Source: Prorocentrum cordatum (Eukaryota; Sar; Dinophyceae; Prorocentrales; Prorocentraceae). From it: a DNA stretch of 50,476 nucleotides. The DNA is taken from positions 55,001-105,476 of the forward strand of contig CAUYUJ010018653.1 of the NCBI GenBank assembly GCA_963575745.1. Direction: 5' to 3'. The position numbers were made by a program, and so were the translations under genes. Shown piece after piece: positions 48,191 through 50,476 of the stretch (position 1 is the stretch's first letter; every line of letters begins with the position of its first letter). Below the pieces are notes generated by a model. It was not told the origin of the DNA. It was given only the letters and a program-made list of their open reading frames with translations, and ran no database searches.

Positions 48191-48336
48191 TCAGAGTCCG
48201 AAGCTCCGAGGCGAGGTTTGCACGGGCGGAATCGGGCCTCGCTTTCAGCTGCTGGTCGCCCGGCCGGCCCCTCTCCGCTTGCTGAGGAGGCGGAGGAGGG
48301 ATGGTGACATGCGGGGGGAGGGGAGGAGGGAGAGGA

Positions 48337-48515
48337 GGAACGCGGAGGCGAGCGAAGCATGAGACAAGGACGGATACTGTGAAGAAGAGATACAAAGAGA
48401 GAGGGGGAAGGATTGATAGGGGGGAGGTGGAACGCGGAGGCGAGCGAAGCATGAGACAAGGACGGACACTGTGAAGGAGAGATACAACGAGTGAGGGGGA
48501 GGGATAGATAAGGAG
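48337..48515. repeat. tandem 92-bp repeat, two units
   Basis: GGAACGCGGAGGCGAGCGAA, GCATGAGACAAGGACGGA and ACTGTGAAG appear at 48337 and again at 48429. Confidence 0.9.
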
Positions 48516-48716
48516 ATGCATAGAGAGAAAAAGGATATACATTGGGAAGATATGAACAGAAGAGAAGCAGAGATGAGGGAGGAACGTAAACACACATGGA
48601 AGATATATCGAGAGAGATACATTGGAGGGGAAAAGAGGAATGTGTGGGGAGGGAGAGTGGACGAGCAGGGAGGATTAGGATTGAGAGCACTGGGGAGGAG
48701 CGGCAGCAAGGGGAGT

Positions 48717-48912
48717 AGAAGGAGGAGGAGGAGGAGGAGGAGGAGGAGGAGGAGGAGGAGGAGAGGGAGGAAGAGGAGGAGGAGGAGGAGGAGGAGGAGG
48801 GGAGGAGGAGGAGGAGGAGGAGGAGGAGGAGGGGAGGAGGAGGAGGAGGAGAGGAAGAGGGAGGAGAGGGAAGAGGAGGAGGAGGAGGAGGAGGAGGAGG
48901 AGGAGGAGCAGG
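48717..48912. repeat. GGA polypurine tract
   Basis: GGA units with GGGA and GAAG breaks. Purine-rich sequence also fills most of 48300-48716. Confidence 0.94.
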
Positions 48913-49122
48913 ATAAGGACACAGATGAGGACGTCAAGGGGATCGGGTTCGAGGAAGGGCTGGAAGGACTGGTGGGCGCATGGGGAGAAGGGGGGGAGGG
49001 GAGGAGGTGCACGGGAAACGCCGAGCTGGAGTCGGCACTTCGGCGACGTGGCCCCGACGCCGCACGCGTGCACCCGTCGGCGAGATCCATGGGCGAGGGG
49101 GGGGCGAAGCATCCCCCCCTCA

Positions 49123-49240
49123 TCGGGAGCGGCCAAAAGGGGGGTGTCCAAGAGGGGGGGGGGCATATCATGACCGGCGGCATGTGCGCGTCCCAGCGGG
49201 GGGGCCAGGGACGTAATGAAATAAGAAGAGGCGCCATGAC
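49123..49240. mobile_element. TCGGGAGCGG repeat family, truncated copy 4
   Basis: TCGGGAGCGGCCAAAAGGGG, CATATCATGACCGGC, ACGTAATGAAATAAGAAGAG. The hairpin and right terminus are missing. Confidence 0.75.
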
Positions 49241-49304
49241 GTCCGGACCGAACGTCTAGCACAAACATCTTGCAGTACAGCGGAGGGGCCTCGCACAAGC
49301 ATCT

Positions 49305-49495
49305 TACAGGGGCCAGTCCACGAGGAGCCTTCCACACAAGGAGCCCGGCCCTGAGGCCCAAGGACGCCCACGGAGGTTGGGGGCGGGCACGTCGCGCTCT
49401 CCACGGCAGAGCCGTCGAAGCCCAGGAAACCCGGGGCACCCTGGAGGCAAGCAAGGTGTTTCTCAGCATGGGCCTCCCCTGTGCATCGTTTCCGG
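49305..49495. repeat. AAGCCCAAGAAACCCAGGGC repeat family, copy 5
   Basis: GCCCGGCCCTGAGGCCCAAG, TCGAAGCCCAGGAAACCCGG and TGGAGGCAAGCAAGGTGTTT. Confidence 0.75.
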
Positions 49496-50245
49496 AGCGG
49501 TGATGGCCGGAACGCGTCCGCCACCGACCATGTACTATAGGACCTCCTCTCGGAGGCGACGCACACATGTAACGTTAAGATGTGCTTGGGTGACGCCTAC
49601 TGAGCGTTGCCCCTGACGTACTCATCCCTCCTCCTTCCTCTACGACTTACAGGACTACAACTACACCATATGAACACAACTCTCCTCCCTCCCGGGGCTC
49701 CGTCGGGAAGATGGCCGGCTATATCCGCTTGCTGCCCCTTGCTCGAGCGCAGGATTTCAAGCAGCATCTTTCTTGGTGCGTTTTACCGTCCGAGCGTTTT
49801 CGGTGTTCCGAGACGGTGCCCCCGCCGAAGCGTGGGCCTCCTCGCTCATCGTCGCCCCCCGCGTTTTCGTTCCTCCGCCCTCCACTGGCACTGCCGCTCC
49901 TCCCGCGCCTTCCACTCCAGCTCCTGCTGCTGCTGCTGCTGCTGCTCGTCCTCGCTCGCCTCCGTCCTCATCTTCCCCGTTCTCCTCACTCTTATCCTCC
50001 TGCTCATCCGCCACCTTGCACACAGCTCCAATTGATCCGATTGCGAGTGACACGATGCGGTGCTTTAGGGGCCCCAGGTCAGCTGTGGTACGCGTCTGCG
50101 GATACAGAAGACATCAGCGCTCAGTTGGACGGGATGGGAGGGAGGGGTAGGATGTCAGATGTGACCGCGAGTGCACCCAGCTTTAGCTTGCTCCCCACGC
50201 CCTCTCCACCCTCCTCCTCCCATCTCTGACGACTATGATTATGAT
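49496..50245. other. unclassified; possible minus-strand coding remnant at 49846-50031
   Basis: The minus frame EASEDEQQQQQQQELEWKAR then EERQCQWRAEERKRGG has a charged helical look but also comes from a CTG run (49923-49948). No family recognised. Confidence 0.25.
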
Positions 50246-50446
50246 GGGCCCCGGGAACGGCAAGGCCGTTTGTTCACCGTCTTCGAAAACATGTCTCGTG
50301 AAAATGGAAGCGGATAAAAAAAGGCGGCCGAAAACGGCAAACAATTGTTGCGGGATTGAAGCCGAAACCGAACCCGAAGCCAGAACCAGCAAGATAACGG
50401 CGAAACGGAACCGGTAACAAAAATGGCCCTGTCGTTTCCAGGGCCC
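50246..50446. mobile_element. GGGCCC-GGAAACG TIR element, copy 2
   Basis: GGGCCCCGGGAACGGCAAGG plus CCGTTTGTTCACCG on the left, CCCTGTCGTTTCCAGGGCCC on the right. GGAACCGG and AAACGGC units inside as in 31930-32162. Confidence 0.85.
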
Positions 50447-50476
50447 ACTATGCACCACGCCCTCTCCGCCCTCCAC

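Noticed and set aside
16016-49240. Possible CRISPR array from regularly spaced repeats (decamer array, dispersed TIR families)
   Set aside because: Units are either tandem without spacers or scattered kilobases apart, there are no cas-like genes, and the context is eukaryotic.
1-50476. tRNA, rRNA or spliced-leader genes
   Set aside because: I looked for CCA-type ends with TTCGANTC boxes, conserved rRNA phrases and the dinoflagellate spliced-leader sequence, and saw no convincing match. A covariance-model search would be decisive.

Overview
This is nuclear DNA from a eukaryote, most likely a dinoflagellate (Symbiodiniaceae- or Prorocentrum-like). The reasons are the high GC content, the dense trinucleotide tracts, a degenerate pentatricopeptide (PPR) gene with the PNAITY-type repeats common in that group, and retroelement protein families whose wording (for example PSGH, QCxFGL, PWQNG, LRRxDKS) I associate with dinoflagellates. 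The group assignment is inference; no rRNA, spliced leader or intact host gene is visible to prove it.

Layout. 1-1.4 kb is simple sequence. 2.17-15.20 kb is read as one very old, minus-strand Ty1/copia-type LTR retrotransposon: two ~155-bp LTRs (TG...CA, about 85% alike by eye), a flanking CAAC on each side, a primer-binding site, then gag, protease, a Cys-rich segment, a methyltransferase-like segment, integrase, reverse transcriptase and RNase H in order. It has been opened by later events. The clearest is a 2.96-kb insertion (carrying PPR debris and CCT tracts) that splits the RNase H domain and is flanked by a 13-14-bp direct repeat. Another is a pair of ~370-bp direct repeats at 10.6-11.7 kb. 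15.2-22.5 kb is repeats: CAA tracts, a long minisatellite that inverts its own orientation, and short inverted-repeat elements. 22.9-27.4 kb is a decayed minus-strand LINE (ORF1, endonuclease, RT, C-terminal Cys/His region). A 100-N scaffold gap follows at 27,877-27,976.

28-40 kb is a mosaic of short non-autonomous elements. I can define several families by their shared terminal inverted repeats and multiple copies, some nested in one another. 40.56-46.79 kb is a minus-strand tyrosine-recombinase (DIRS/PAT/Ngaro-class) retroelement with Cys-rich/membrane ORF, gag-like ORF, RT, RNase H and tyrosine recombinase. It has the split direct repeat layout A1-ORFs-B1-A2-B2, and it sits inside an ATG microsatellite within one of the foldback elements. 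47.2-50.5 kb returns to short repeats, GGA tracts and scattered TIR elements.

No intact host protein gene, tRNA, rRNA, CRISPR or bacterial-type operon is supported. All protein-level calls are by eye and most coding remnants carry frameshifts or stops, so boundaries are approximate unless motifs are stated.
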